Counted from the first letter of the stretch, positions 32,446-41,401 are shown. The stretch is DNA of 61,797 nt from Candidatus Cloacimonadota bacterium (GCA_030613025.1 JAUWMT010000012.1:1-61797); one strand, 5' to 3'. Notes: a model not told the origin generated them from the sequence alone. Numbers and translations: made by a program.

Positions 32446-35184
32446 ATGAAAAAACAAATTCTATTAATATTTTTTGGAATTATTATTTCATTGGGCTTAA
32501 CGCTATCATCTGTGTTGGCAGATGATCTGATAGACCGAGCCCAGGAGTTGCTTGAAAAATATTCACAAGCACCTCCTCCCCCTGAATTGAATGATCCTGG
32601 TGACTGGAATGAAATAATGCAGTCAAAACAAGCTGGACCAATGGTAAATTGTATGCCTCATTATTATAGTTGGGTTGGCAGAGAAATTACAATTTGGGGT
32701 AACGTACATTGGGGTGATGTCTCATCCGGAAACTACGAATGGGATCTTGGTGATGGAAATATTCTGACAGGATCTGTTGCAGATGCTCGATATATTGCTG
32801 TAACACATACTTATACCACAGGCGGTATAAAAACTGCCACTTTAACAGTGACTGATGACAATGGAGTAATAGATGTTGATCAAACAACAATTGATGTTAT
32901 GCCAATTGTCAACCAAGCCCAACAAGTCTATGCTGCTATCGAGGATGGCTTGCGTTGGTTGTATTTGAACCAAAACGCAAGTGGCTGGTGGTATTCATCT
33001 AATGATGACTATGGAATGGGTACAACTGGATTAGCTGTTTTAGCATTTGAAGAGAATGCCCATCATGGTAATGACGATCCGGATGAAGACATTTATGCTG
33101 AAACTGTACAGCTCGGTTTGGATTGGATATTAAATACTTACGGTCGCACGGTTCCCATTGGTGTACAATATGCAGGTGATCCAGATACAGATGGAGATGG
33201 TATTGGTATCTATTTTAGTGATTGGCCGAGAGCTTATGAGAATGGAATTGCAATTTTAGCAATTGCAGCAAGCAATCAGGCGGATAGTGTTGTTGCAAGT
33301 GGTACTCTTGCTGGAATGACATATTACGATATTATGGAAGATGCTATGAACTGTATTGCCTGGTCTCAAGCAGATAGCACAGCTGGCAATTATCGTGGTG
33401 GCTGGCGATATAATGCTTATAGTGCAAATAATTACGGTGATAGTGACAATTCTGCTGTCCAGTGGCCCGTGCTTGCTCTGGAAGCAATCGAAAAAAATAT
33501 GCCAACTATTCATACTCCACAATGGGTCGGAACTGAACTTGCATATTGGTTAGCGTACAGTCAAAGTGCTGACGGCGGATTTGGATATACTTATGCTGGT
33601 TATTGGGATAACAATGTGAAAACTGCAGCAGGTATGGCAAGTCATTATTATATAGGTACAGCAATTACAAATTCTCCTGTTGTAAACGCACTAAATTTTT
33701 TAGATATTCATTTTAATGATACATACGACGGTTATGCTTATGAAATGTTATCTGGAAATTATTATTCACTTTATGGTTTCAAAAAAGCTATGGAATTCTA
33801 TGACATTACCACATTTGGTGCAGGACCAAGAGACTGGTATGAAGAGATTTCAGATTACCTTCTTGATAATACCACTTACGGACAAAATGCAGATGGTTCC
33901 TGGCCCGGTGGAACTTATGCTATTACCTGGACAGCAGGAACAACCCCTACTTCAATATTAGTATTAACTCGTGGTGTAGTTCAATTACAACCCATAGCAG
34001 TTATTAGCTCTTCTAATCTACCTCAACCAACTGATACTCCGATTGCTTATTCAGGTGCAAATTCCTATCATCAAAACCCTGAGGAATTTATTACTCAATG
34101 GGAATGGGACTTTGATGCTAGTGATGGTATAGACTGGGATAATCCTGATGCTATTGGTGAATTTGTAACATGGGAATATTCTGTGGAAGATACTTTTAAA
34201 GTAACTTTGCGTGTTACCGGTAGTGACAGTTTAACAGATACAGATGTCCATTTTACAATAGTAGATAATGGTGTAATTCATGCTCCAATTGCAGATCCAG
34301 GTGGACCTTACTTTGGTCATATCAGCGAACTTATTACATTAGACGGTTCTGGTTCGTATGATCCGGATGGTGGTGATATCATACTCTACGAATGGGATAC
34401 AGATGGCGATGGACAATATGATGATGCCACCGGTGAAACAACAGATGTGTTATTTGATAATTTGTACTCTGGTCTTATTGGTCTAAGAGTCCATACAGCA
34501 AATGCTTGTTCTGATTCAACTGCTCCAAGGTATGTTACATTATGGACATCAAATGTTGATCTTGAATTAACAGAAAACAATGTAACAGTATCAAATCTTC
34601 ATCCTGCTGAAGGAGAGATAGTATATTTTGAAGCTACTATTCAATGCCATACTGAGGGTGGTGCTACTGTTGGTGAGTTTGTTATTCGTTTCTATGATGG
34701 TGATCCAACAATAATTGTCAATCCAATTGGAACATTTAATCTTGGACCAACGGGAAATGGCGATGAAGAAACAGTTTCTCTGAATTGGACAATGCCGGAT
34801 ACACTTCCTCATGATATTTATATTCATGCGGATGCCGATTACGATATAGAAGAGTATAATGAAGATAACAACCAAGTTATAGTGGAGCTTGGAACTGCTG
34901 AACCAGCTGATAAACCTTACTTCTGTCCAAATCCATTTAATCCTGAATTCTATACCGGTGAAATATTTCCAAACTTTGATGACCCCACAAATCCTATAAC
35001 CAAACTGAGAATATACGACATAGCAGGTGAACTGGTTAAAGAACGCGAGGATGTTGGCATTATCAGTATGCTGTGGGATGGTAAAAATGAATATGGCGAC
35101 TTTGTCGCAAATGGTGTTTACTTTATCATCGTTGAAAATCAAGCTGGTGAGAAACAAATCATCAAAGTAGCGATATTACGCTAG
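32446..35184 (+). CDS. Secreted PKD/alpha-toroid/CARDB protein with sorting domain
   Basis: A 912-residue protein: signal peptide (to about 26); PKD domain about 75-152 (NYEWDLGDGN ... HTYTTGGIKTATLTVTDDNG); an alpha/alpha-toroid region about 155-510 with squalene-oxidase-like repeats (GLRWLYLNQNASGWWYSSNDDYGMGTTGLAVLAF, WLAYSQSADGGFGY, YGQNADGSWPGG); two further PKD domains about 515-700; a CARDB-like Ig domain about 705-825 (DYDIEEYNEDNNQVIVEL); and a FlgD-like sorting domain (FCPNPFNPEF ... WDGKNEYGDFVANGVYFIIVENQAGEK). It shares its toroid with the 30882 gene product. The ligand is unknown. AAAGGAG precedes the ATG; 14 bp separate it from the PorV-like gene. Confidence 0.85.
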   Translation: MKKQILLIFFGIIISLGLTLSSVLADDLIDRAQELLEKYSQAPPPPELNDPGDWNEIMQSKQAGPMVNCMPHYYSWVGREITIWGNVHWGDVSSGNYEWDLGDGNILTGSVADARYIAVTHTYTTGGIKTATLTVTDDNGVIDVDQTTIDVMPIVNQAQQVYAAIEDGLRWLYLNQNASGWWYSSNDDYGMGTTGLAVLAFEENAHHGNDDPDEDIYAETVQLGLDWILNTYGRTVPIGVQYAGDPDTDGDGIGIYFSDWPRAYENGIAILAIAASNQADSVVASGTLAGMTYYDIMEDAMNCIAWSQADSTAGNYRGGWRYNAYSANNYGDSDNSAVQWPVLALEAIEKNMPTIHTPQWVGTELAYWLAYSQSADGGFGYTYAGYWDNNVKTAAGMASHYYIGTAITNSPVVNALNFLDIHFNDTYDGYAYEMLSGNYYSLYGFKKAMEFYDITTFGAGPRDWYEEISDYLLDNTTYGQNADGSWPGGTYAITWTAGTTPTSILVLTRGVVQLQPIAVISSSNLPQPTDTPIAYSGANSYHQNPEEFITQWEWDFDASDGIDWDNPDAIGEFVTWEYSVEDTFKVTLRVTGSDSLTDTDVHFTIVDNGVIHAPIADPGGPYFGHISELITLDGSGSYDPDGGDIILYEWDTDGDGQYDDATGETTDVLFDNLYSGLIGLRVHTANACSDSTAPRYVTLWTSNVDLELTENNVTVSNLHPAEGEIVYFEATIQCHTEGGATVGEFVIRFYDGDPTIIVNPIGTFNLGPTGNGDEETVSLNWTMPDTLPHDIYIHADADYDIEEYNEDNNQVIVELGTAEPADKPYFCPNPFNPEFYTGEIFPNFDDPTNPITKLRIYDIAGELVKEREDVGIISMLWDGKNEYGDFVANGVYFIIVENQAGEKQIIKVAILR

Positions 35185-35198
35185 GAAAGGAGATAAAA

Positions 35199-36155
35199 AT
35201 GAAAACATATAAAATAATCAAAACATTACTTTCTTTCATGGCAATACTTGGATTATTCACCTCCCTTGCTTTTGCAGAAGAAGATTTTGCAGGCGGACAG
35301 GGAGGTGCTTTCCTGAGAATTCCTGTTGGCGCTCGTCCTGCCGGTCTGGGAAATGCATTTACTGCTATTGCTGATGACGGCTCTGCTCCCTTCTTTAATC
35401 CCGCAGGTCTCTGCCAGATAAAAGGCACACGCTTGGGTGCTATGTACAATATTATGAGCTTAGATAGAATGAACTATCAGGCATCGATCATTGTAGGCAG
35501 CAAGCGTGATGCAGCTATGGCGGTCACCTTCAATAGTATTGGAGTGAGCGATATTATTGAATGCCTGCCCGGTCAGGGTCCAAGCGGAGATACATTTAGC
35601 TCCAATGATATGGTTCTCGGTATTTCTGCAGGTGGTAAGATCATACCTTTGCTCAGCTTTGGTGCAGGAGCCAAGTATATTATGCAATCCATCGATGACA
35701 GCAAGGCAACCGGTTTCGCATTCGATCTTGGCGCATTGATCCTTACTCCTGTTTCCAGCGGACTGATAAAACAGATCCGCGCAGGCGCAAGTTTGCTAAA
35801 CTTTGGTGGAACAATGAAATGGGACACTGATTCAGATCATGAAGATGCGATACTTCCAATGCTGCGTCTCGGCGCTTCTGCAGATCTTCAGCTCACTTCC
35901 TTTGATGTGATCGGAACTGCGGAAATTTCTCAATCTCTTGGACGCGAAGGCGATCAGAAAAATGATTTCAAATTCCATCTTGGCGTAGAGGGCTGGCTTG
36001 CAAACTTATTTGCTGTTCGTGCCGGTCTTGATGGAGAAGATTTCACAATGGGCGCTTCGATCGTATTAAGTGATTTCAGATTTGACTATGCCTATATACC
36101 TGATTTCCTTGATGAAGGTGCAACTCATAAACTGGCAATTGATCTAGGTTTCTAA
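35199..36155 (+). CDS. PorV/PorQ-family outer-membrane protein
   Basis: A 318-residue exported beta-barrel protein: signal peptide (MKTYKIIKTLLSFMAILGLFTSLAFA), then the family signature GGQGGAFLRIPVGARPAGLGNAFTAIADDGSAPFFNPAGLCQI, followed by alternating beta-strands to a terminal aromatic (LAIDLGF). PorV-type proteins shuttle type IX secretion substrates to the surface in Bacteroidetes; the same fold is abundant in Cloacimonadota. Placement directly after three sorting-domain and toroid genes fits a role in exporting or anchoring them (inference). An intrinsic terminator follows, closing the operon. Confidence 0.87.
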   Translation: MKTYKIIKTLLSFMAILGLFTSLAFAEEDFAGGQGGAFLRIPVGARPAGLGNAFTAIADDGSAPFFNPAGLCQIKGTRLGAMYNIMSLDRMNYQASIIVGSKRDAAMAVTFNSIGVSDIIECLPGQGPSGDTFSSNDMVLGISAGGKIIPLLSFGAGAKYIMQSIDDSKATGFAFDLGALILTPVSSGLIKQIRAGASLLNFGGTMKWDTDSDHEDAILPMLRLGASADLQLTSFDVIGTAEISQSLGREGDQKNDFKFHLGVEGWLANLFAVRAGLDGEDFTMGASIVLSDFRFDYAYIPDFLDEGATHKLAIDLGF

Positions 36156-36176
36156 TCTAAGAAAGTTAACTATACT

Positions 36177-36218
36177 AACGGCTTTGTCCCGATTAATCGG
36201 GATGAAGCCGTTTTTTTT
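36177..36218 (+). terminator. Intrinsic terminator after the PorV-like gene
   Basis: Long nested stem AACGGCTT / AAGCCGTT (36177-36184 with 36205-36212) enclosing the palindrome TCCCGATTAATCGGGA, followed by eight T. The internal palindrome is the same module seen in the RNase P RNA helices. Confidence 0.93.
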
Positions 36219-36248
36219 ATATGGAATGTTTCATATTTGAGTTTTTGT

Positions 36249-36272
36249 ATCGCTGTTTATCAGCGATTTTTC
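36249..36272 (+). terminator. Second hairpin with T tract
   Basis: ATCGCTG-TTTAT-CAGCGAT followed by five T, 30 bp beyond the main terminator. Possibly a back-up terminator or a stray dispersed hairpin. Confidence 0.4.
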
Positions 36273-36357
36273 AAATTAATGTTTTTATGTCATCATCTCG
36301 ATAAATCGGAATTACCGTGTGTCAATCTTCGTTTGTCGCTCCGCTCAAAACGAAGAC

Positions 36358-36711
<354 letters not shown>

Positions 36712-37171
36712 TATGTATATTTCAAAAAGCGATTTAAGCAAATTATAATGTAGGAACACTAAATCTACTGTCAAGTTCGGATGTAAAGAAAAACAATCAA
36801 TTGAAAGTCTATAATATTTATATAAGCTCAGGTTTTTGCTGTTATTTCTCTGCATCCCCAAGTCCAACTTGGGAACGAGAGGATACAGAAGAGCATTGCG
36901 AAAGAGGGAACAGTTAAATTTGCCCGCTCTGTGTAATTGCTTTGCACCACTTTGTGGATTACACAGGGCAAGCATTTAACGTCCTAAAGCTTTCGCAACG
37001 AGAGATAGGGTAGAGACGGGTTTATCCCGTCGGAGTATGAGCATAATAAATAGACTCTTCGACAAGCTCAGCGTGACAATCTTTATTTTTATTTTAGTTT
37101 TACATTAATATTATTTCGTGTGAATTCGCCTGCCTCGGCGTAGCGCAGCGAAGACGGGTGGTTTAAATATT
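36712..37171. other. Repeat-rich intergenic region
   Basis: No gene is supported. Visible structures: hairpin CCAAGTCCAACTTGG (36857-36871), inverted TGTGTAAT ... ATTACACA (about 36931-36967), palindrome GACGGGTTTATCCCGTC (about 37015-37031), TCTTCGACAAGCTCAGCGTGACAAT (37054-37080, a widely dispersed phrase), and CGGCGTAGCGCAGCGAAGACGGG (37136-37158), shared with 17367. It is the densest repeat patch of the window and includes the probable tmRNA promoter, which I cannot pin down. Confidence 0.55.
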
Positions 37172-38029
37172 TTACTCGCTACAAGGAAGTGATCCCATTA
37201 ACACAAGCGAATTAATAGGAGCACCAATATCTCTCGCTAATACTTCACATTTTACTTTGAGAAGAAAAAAAATCTCTCTACTTTCATCAGACATTCCTTC
37301 ATAATTGCCCTGCCCTTTACTGATGATCATATCAGCTTTCTTAAAAATTTCTTTAAATTCCTCACTGCATTTAGAAAGAATAATTCCGGGAGTTGCAGAA
37401 CCGGAAGATATTATCTCAGCGAATTTATCAATTCCCGAGCGCTTCGCATCTTTTTCGACTACATCATTTATAACAGGCGTTCCACGAACTGCATAATACA
37501 CTTTTTTATGAGCAAACTGCTCGATCAACAATCTGTCAAACACTGATTCGCCTGCATTATCACCTATATAGAGAATTGTATCAGCCCGTTCTAACTGACT
37601 TCTAAATAATTCATAATCGTTTATTGCTAAATCTTTATGAATGACCGTTTCAATTTCCGAGTGAATATCAATATCATGCTGGATCGCAAGATCGATGACA
37701 TTTCCGGCAATTGCCATTTTGATAGCAGTGAATAGGGGATCGGGGCTTTCTGCAATGATGTTTTTGCAGAATGGAACAAGCTGTAGCGCTTCATCCGTGT
37801 TTTGATTTTTGAGATTTTCGTAAGGGTCTTCTACACCAGAATTTTCCCTAATTTTACCATAAATGAACTCTCCAATTTCAGGAGGAGTTTTGTCCAAAGA
37901 AATATCTGGAAAGAGTATTCCGATTTCATCAATGATGTGCTTTATCACTTTTTGGTCATCTGTAAATAATCTTGCTGCCCGAAGTGCTTGTTTGACGAAA
38001 CATGGGAAACATTCAAAATAGGTTCGCAT
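37172..38029 (-). CDS. DUF89/ARMT1-like metal-dependent phosphatase
   Basis: A 285-residue member of DUF89 (COG1578), the 'damage-control phosphatase' family that hydrolyses phospho-metabolites with a divalent metal. Visible residues: CFPCFVKQALRAAR at the N-terminus (the CxxC of subfamily I), SPDPLFTAIKMAIAGNVIDLA, ILYIGDNAGESVFDRLLIEQ (metal-binding Asp/Asn), YYAVRGTPVINDVV, and IISKGQGNYEGM. The substrate is unknown. Distant relatives act on 4'-phosphopantetheine, interesting beside a CoA operon 23 kb away, but this one belongs to a different subfamily. Confidence 0.87.
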   Translation of the reverse strand: MRTYFECFPCFVKQALRAARLFTDDQKVIKHIIDEIGILFPDISLDKTPPEIGEFIYGKIRENSGVEDPYENLKNQNTDEALQLVPFCKNIIAESPDPLFTAIKMAIAGNVIDLAIQHDIDIHSEIETVIHKDLAINDYELFRSQLERADTILYIGDNAGESVFDRLLIEQFAHKKVYYAVRGTPVINDVVEKDAKRSGIDKFAEIISSGSATPGIILSKCSEEFKEIFKKADMIISKGQGNYEGMSDESREIFFLLKVKCEVLARDIGAPINSLVLMGSLPCSE

Positions 38030-38090
38030 TATTTACCTTTCTAAAATCTATTGAAAATTGTCATGGAATGGTCCATGACAACTCAGGGAA

Positions 38091-38306
38091 TTATAATTCT
38101 ATTGCTATCGATCCATCTGGGAGCATATTGTCCGGATGATATTCTCCAGCTTCTTCCAGATGGTAGCGCACACATTTTGTCCAGTCACCTTTACAATAGG
38201 TGAGAATCCATTTTTCATCCAGCTTACCTGCTTCAAAATAATACTTCATCGGGCAAACAGGATACCATTTGCATTGTGAATTTTCAGGTCTTTCTTTAAA
38301 TATCAT
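38091..38306 (-). CDS. Small conserved four-cysteine protein
   Basis: A 71-residue acidic protein with cysteines spaced CKWYPVCPMKYYFEAGKLDEKW and YCKGDWTKCVRYHLEEAGEYHPDNMLPDG. I have seen this pattern in archaea and anaerobes as an uncharacterised conserved protein; four cysteines could bind zinc or a [4Fe-4S] cluster. It lies between DUF89 and trmO, 0.75 kb from the uracil-DNA glycosylase. The coding call rests on the strongly conserved motif. The start has no clear ribosome-binding site. Confidence 0.7.
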   Translation of the reverse strand: MIFKERPENSQCKWYPVCPMKYYFEAGKLDEKWILTYCKGDWTKCVRYHLEEAGEYHPDNMLPDGSIAIEL

Positions 38307-38501
38307 TTTATCAAAGTTTTACTTTATTACTTAAAATGTATTACATACATGTTGTGAGCAGGAATTGGAATAAAAGATTCTTTGTCAAAAAAATGAGGAT
38401 TCTAATGTTGGAAAGTTAGAGAGTTGGAAGGTTGAAGTTATAAAATTATTGACATCAATACTGATGAATTAGATGAAATCTCAAAAAGGTAAGAATGAAA
38501 A

Positions 38502-38987
38502 ATGATAGATTACATGTTTAAACCAATTGGGATAATTCGTACCCCTCACGTTGAGACTTCTCAAACACCCATACAACCTGTTTTTGCAAAGGGCATCCCG
38601 GGAACAGTCGAGGTTTTTCCTGAATATGTAGATGGGCTGATGGATCTGGATAAATTTTCACATTTATATCTTTTATATTATTTTAACAGGGCAAAAGAAA
38701 CAAAGCTGAAAGTAAAACCATACCTGGAAGATGAGCTGCACGGTATTTTTGCTACACGAGCTCCGCACCGACCGAATAAAATCGGGATCAGCGTTGTGAA
38801 ATTATTGAAAATTGAGAAAAATATTTTGCATATTGAAGATGTAGATATTCTCAACGGCACACCACTTCTGGATATCAAACCCTATATTGCAAGATTCGAC
38901 ACAAGAGATGAAGTGCGTTCAGGTTGGCAGGATGAGATTCCCGAGGATGCTGCGAATCTGCGTGGTAAAAGAGATTATAAAGAATAA
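38502..38987 (+). CDS. trmO: TsaA/TrmO-family tRNA m6t6A37 methyltransferase
   Basis: A 161-residue protein with the TsaA/YaeB fold: FKPIGIIRTPHVETSQTPIQP, GTVEVFPEYVDGLMDLDKFSHLYLLYYFN, GIFATRAPHRPNKIGISVVKLL, and LNGTPLLDIKPYIARFD. In E. coli TrmO N6-methylates t6A37 of tRNA-Thr using S-adenosylmethionine. This is the short single-domain form common in archaea and anaerobes, so the exact substrate is inferred. It is transcribed opposite to both neighbours. Confidence 0.9.
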   Translation: MIDYMFKPIGIIRTPHVETSQTPIQPVFAKGIPGTVEVFPEYVDGLMDLDKFSHLYLLYYFNRAKETKLKVKPYLEDELHGIFATRAPHRPNKIGISVVKLLKIEKNILHIEDVDILNGTPLLDIKPYIARFDTRDEVRSGWQDEIPEDAANLRGKRDYKE

Positions 38988-39060
38988 AATTCAACTTCTT
39001 GTTTAATTTCTATGCCTTTCCTGTCCTTTAATGTTTATTCATATGCATCACAACGCTCAT

Positions 39061-39618
39061 TTAAGAGTTGCTTAACTGCTTCAACTTCGTAAAATTAATA
39101 ACAGATTGAGAAAAATATTCATGATGATACAATAATGATGCCGGATGAGATAATGGGAATATTTGGTACTTATCAGACATAAATATTTTCCCGATCAATT
39201 CTGGAAATTCTTTTCTGGAAAATGAAGGAAATTCATATTTTTCGAAGATGTATTTTGTTGCATAATAACCAAGAGGTGCTAATATTTTTGGATTGATTTC
39301 CACAATTTCCATATCTAAATATATTGAGCATGCTGTAATCTCACTTTGCTTTGGTCTTCTATTTTGTGGAAGATTACATTTTATGAGATTTGTCATGTAT
39401 AACATATCTTCAGAAATGTTGGCTTCTTCTAAAAGTTTATGCAGCATTATACCGGAAGGTCCAATGAACATTTTATTCTCTTTATCCTCTAATTCACCCG
39501 GAGCTTGTGCGATCAACATAATATATGCATTCTCATTCCCCTCTCCGTGCAGCACATTTGTTCGGGTTTTATGAAGCGAGCAGCGTGTGCAGTTTTTAAG
39601 TTCTTCTCTTGTAAACAT
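39061..39618 (-). CDS. Uracil-DNA glycosylase, family 4-like (Fe-S)
   Basis: A 185-residue DNA-repair enzyme that removes uracil from DNA. N-terminal cluster cysteines NCTRCSLHKTR, motif A region LIAQAPGELEDKENKMFIGPSGIML (family 4 usually GEAPGxxED..G.PFVGxxG), YMTNLIKCNLPQNRRPKQSEITAC (further Cys ligands) and the C-terminal HPASLLYH. The G-to-A and E-to-Q changes at the start of motif A (AQAPG) are slightly unusual. Spacing to the NifX-like gene is 29 bp. Confidence 0.87.
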   Translation of the reverse strand: MFTREELKNCTRCSLHKTRTNVLHGEGNENAYIMLIAQAPGELEDKENKMFIGPSGIMLHKLLEEANISEDMLYMTNLIKCNLPQNRRPKQSEITACSIYLDMEIVEINPKILAPLGYYATKYIFEKYEFPSFSRKEFPELIGKIFMSDKYQIFPLSHPASLLYHHEYFSQSVINFTKLKQLSNS

Positions 39619-39647
39619 GCTCAGATATTACTCATCGATTCCCCATA

Positions 39648-39986
39648 TTAGATCTTTTCGAGTGAGTTGTTTTTATACGCTTCATAAGCTTCTTTTGCGG
39701 TCATTGTACCTGCGCCTGTGAAAATCTTAATATTTCCCTGTTTTAATGCCATTGCCGCATTTCCACCGGGTCCGTTTCCAGTAATCAGCACATCGGGTTT
39801 TTGCTCAAAAAGTTTCTGGACAGTTCGCGGTCCAGCGCCGTGTGCGATTTCTGCGACATCAGTATTGTCAATGGAAGTGAGTTCGTCATTTTCTTCATTA
39901 TAAATAAGAAAATAATCTGTTCTTCCGAAGCGGGGATCCATAGGGGAGTCCCATTCTGTTCCTTTTGTTGTAAATGCTATTTTCAT
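39648..39986 (-). CDS. NifX/NifB-C-like (dinitrogenase FeMo-cofactor) domain protein
   Basis: A 112-residue protein: MKIAFTTKGTEWDSPMDPRFGRTDYFLIY, then AHGAGPRTVQKLFEQKPDVLITGNGPGGNAAMALKQGNIKIFTGAGTMTAKEAYEAY. This matches the small NifX/IssA-like family that binds Fe-S or FeMo-type clusters. Nitrogenase genes are absent, so an Fe-S storage or carrier role is likelier than nitrogen fixation. AGGAG precedes the ATG. It belongs to the 39.6-46.4 kb metallocluster block with a second NifX-like gene (44523). Confidence 0.88.
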   Translation of the reverse strand: MKIAFTTKGTEWDSPMDPRFGRTDYFLIYNEENDELTSIDNTDVAEIAHGAGPRTVQKLFEQKPDVLITGNGPGGNAAMALKQGNIKIFTGAGTMTAKEAYEAYKNNSLEKI

Positions 39987-40007
39987 TTTTACTCCTTATT
40001 TTTTTAG

Positions 40008-40089
40008 CTCACGGATCAACACGAATTTGCACGGATGTTTTTATTCATTATTTTTCTCATCCGTGTTTATCTGTGTGAATCTGTGAGCT
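40008..40089. repeat. Inverted pair of 'GTGTTGATC-TGTGAGC' repeats
   Basis: GCTCACGGATCAACACG ... GCACGGATG on the left arm and CATCCGTGT ... GTGAATCTGTGAGC on the right arm form an imperfect 82-nt inverted repeat. The right arm supplies the last codons of the GxxExxY coding sequence. A third copy lies at 40500-40544. Confidence 0.75.
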
Positions 40090-40470
40090 ATTGTACGTTT
40101 TATATTCATTATCAAAAATTTTTCTTTTGAATTCTGGTTTTTCTCCAAAATTTAGTAAAAGCCCAACTTCAACATTTGTTGCAGTGAGATAATTAAGTAG
40201 CTGGGATTCATTTTGTTTTGTAAGTATCTTGATTGCTTTTAATTCTACTATGATTTTTTGCTCAATAAAGAGATCAGCAAAATACTCTCCAATAATTTCT
40301 TTTTCATAAAAGACCTTTATTGGAAATTGATTTCTACAATCCAAGCCGATTTTCTTTAATTCAATCATCATAGCGGCTTCATAAACTTTTTCCAGAAATC
40401 CGTATCCCAGAGTATTATATACTTTGTAGAATGCCTGAATGATTCTTTAACTCAATTCTTTGTATTTCAT
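40057..40470 (-). pseudogene. GxxExxY protein, nonsense-disrupted
   Basis: From an ATG at 40468-40470 (GAGGAAG upstream) the frame reads MKYKELS, then TAA (40447-40449), then RIIQAFYKVYNTLGYGFLEKVYEAAM-MIELKKIGLDC and on to a stop at 40057. The family motif G-x-x-E-x-x-Y (GFLEKVY) lies after the stop, followed by the conserved GEYFADLFIEQKIIVELKAI and QLLNYLTATNVEVGLLLNFG. One AAA-to-TAA change explains the break. A shortened product could start at 40371 but would lack the signature. The family's function is unknown. The last codons (SSQIHTDKHG) are encoded by a dispersed repeat. Confidence 0.8.
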
Positions 40471-40499
40471 TTATTCTTCCTCTAAATTCATAAATGCAT

Positions 40500-40544
40500 T
40501 TTATCTTTTATCTGTGTCATCAGTGTTGATCTGTGAGCGATATT
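40500..40544. repeat. 'TCTGTGTCATCAGTGTTGATCTGTGAGC' repeat copy
   Basis: Copy of the family at 40008-40089, on the other side of the GxxExxY gene. Read leftward it supplies the final codons SLTDQH-stop of the MinD-like gene at 40520. Degenerate copies occur at about 1617-1655 and 1735-1775. Confidence 0.7.
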
Positions 40545-41401
40545 ATTTTCTTCCAACTGTTTTCTAATATCTTTTTCAAATTTCCATCATCAAATTCGAC
40601 GATCGTTTTCCCCTGTGTCATTGCCTGTGTGAAGGTTTCATCATAAGGGAAATATGAGATAATATCTATGCTGTTTTTTTTGCAAAATGATTTAATTTTT
40701 TCTGAAATTTCTTTGTTAATATCATACTTATTAATAATGCAACCAGCGGTAAGATGGAAGTTTTGAACAAGCTCATACACTCTTTTCATGTCATGAAATC
40801 CAGGGAGAGTTGGTTCTGTGACAATGATCACGTAATCAGCCCCAGATAAGGAAGATACGACAGGACAGCCAATACCTGGAGAACCATCAACAAGAATAAA
40901 ATCCTTGCTGGCTTCCTGTGCAATATTCTTTGCTTCCTTTTTGACTTTTGCGACCAGTTTGCCGGAATTATCTGCACCGATACCCAGTCTTGCGTGAACC
41001 ATTTGTGCATTATTTTTGATTTTTGAAATGTACCACTTGCCTACATTTTGTTCAACCATTTGTATCGCTTTGACGGGGCATATCTCAGCGCAGTAACCAC
41101 ATCCTTCACAATCAAGATTTAGAATATTATAGGAGTCATCGATTTTTTTAACTGCATCAAATCTACAAGCCTGCTTACATTTTCCACATTTCATGCAGAG
41201 TTCCTGATCGATCTCTGCTTTAAAACCTGAATAGAAATCTTCTGATTTGGCAAAATCCGGCTGGAGCAAGAGGTGCATATCAGCAGCATCGACATCGCAA
41301 TCTGCAATCACAGCATTCTTTCCTGCAAGCATTGCAAACGCAGCAGTAATAGAGGTTTTACCTGTTCCCCCTTTTCCTGAAATGACAACTATTTCCTTCA
41401 T
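40520..41401 (-). CDS. MinD-superfamily P-loop ATPase with inserted ferredoxin domain (1)
   Basis: A 293-residue ATPase of the COG1149 type: deviant Walker A ISGKGGTGKTSITAAFA, DCDVDAADMHLLL, then two [4Fe-4S] motifs CMKCGKCKQACRFDAV and CEGCGYCAEICPVKAI, and Walker B-like DFILVDGSPGIGCPVVSSL. Such proteins occur in pairs next to NifX-like genes in anaerobes, probably loading or transferring Fe-S clusters (inference). Its ATG overlaps the stop of the paralogue upstream (ATGA at 41398-41401). The C-terminal SLTDQH is encoded inside a dispersed repeat. Confidence 0.92.
   Translation of the reverse strand: MKEIVVISGKGGTGKTSITAAFAMLAGKNAVIADCDVDAADMHLLLQPDFAKSEDFYSGFKAEIDQELCMKCGKCKQACRFDAVKKIDDSYNILNLDCEGCGYCAEICPVKAIQMVEQNVGKWYISKIKNNAQMVHARLGIGADNSGKLVAKVKKEAKNIAQEASKDFILVDGSPGIGCPVVSSLSGADYVIIVTEPTLPGFHDMKRVYELVQNFHLTAGCIINKYDINKEISEKIKSFCKKNSIDIISYFPYDETFTQAMTQGKTIVEFDDGNLKKILENSWKKIISLTDQH

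Noticed and set aside
28570..35184. Catalytic terpene cyclase
   Set aside because: The toroid repeats are clear but I see no convincing DxDD or DxxDD catalytic motif, and the proteins are exported, so an enzyme call is not supported.
36712..37171. CRISPR array
   Set aside because: The repeats here and elsewhere in the window are unequal and irregularly spaced, with no cas genes; no CRISPR is present.
37172..38029. DUF89 as part of the CoA pathway
   Set aside because: It is 23 kb away and of the CxxC subfamily I, not the pantothenate-kinase-associated subfamily.
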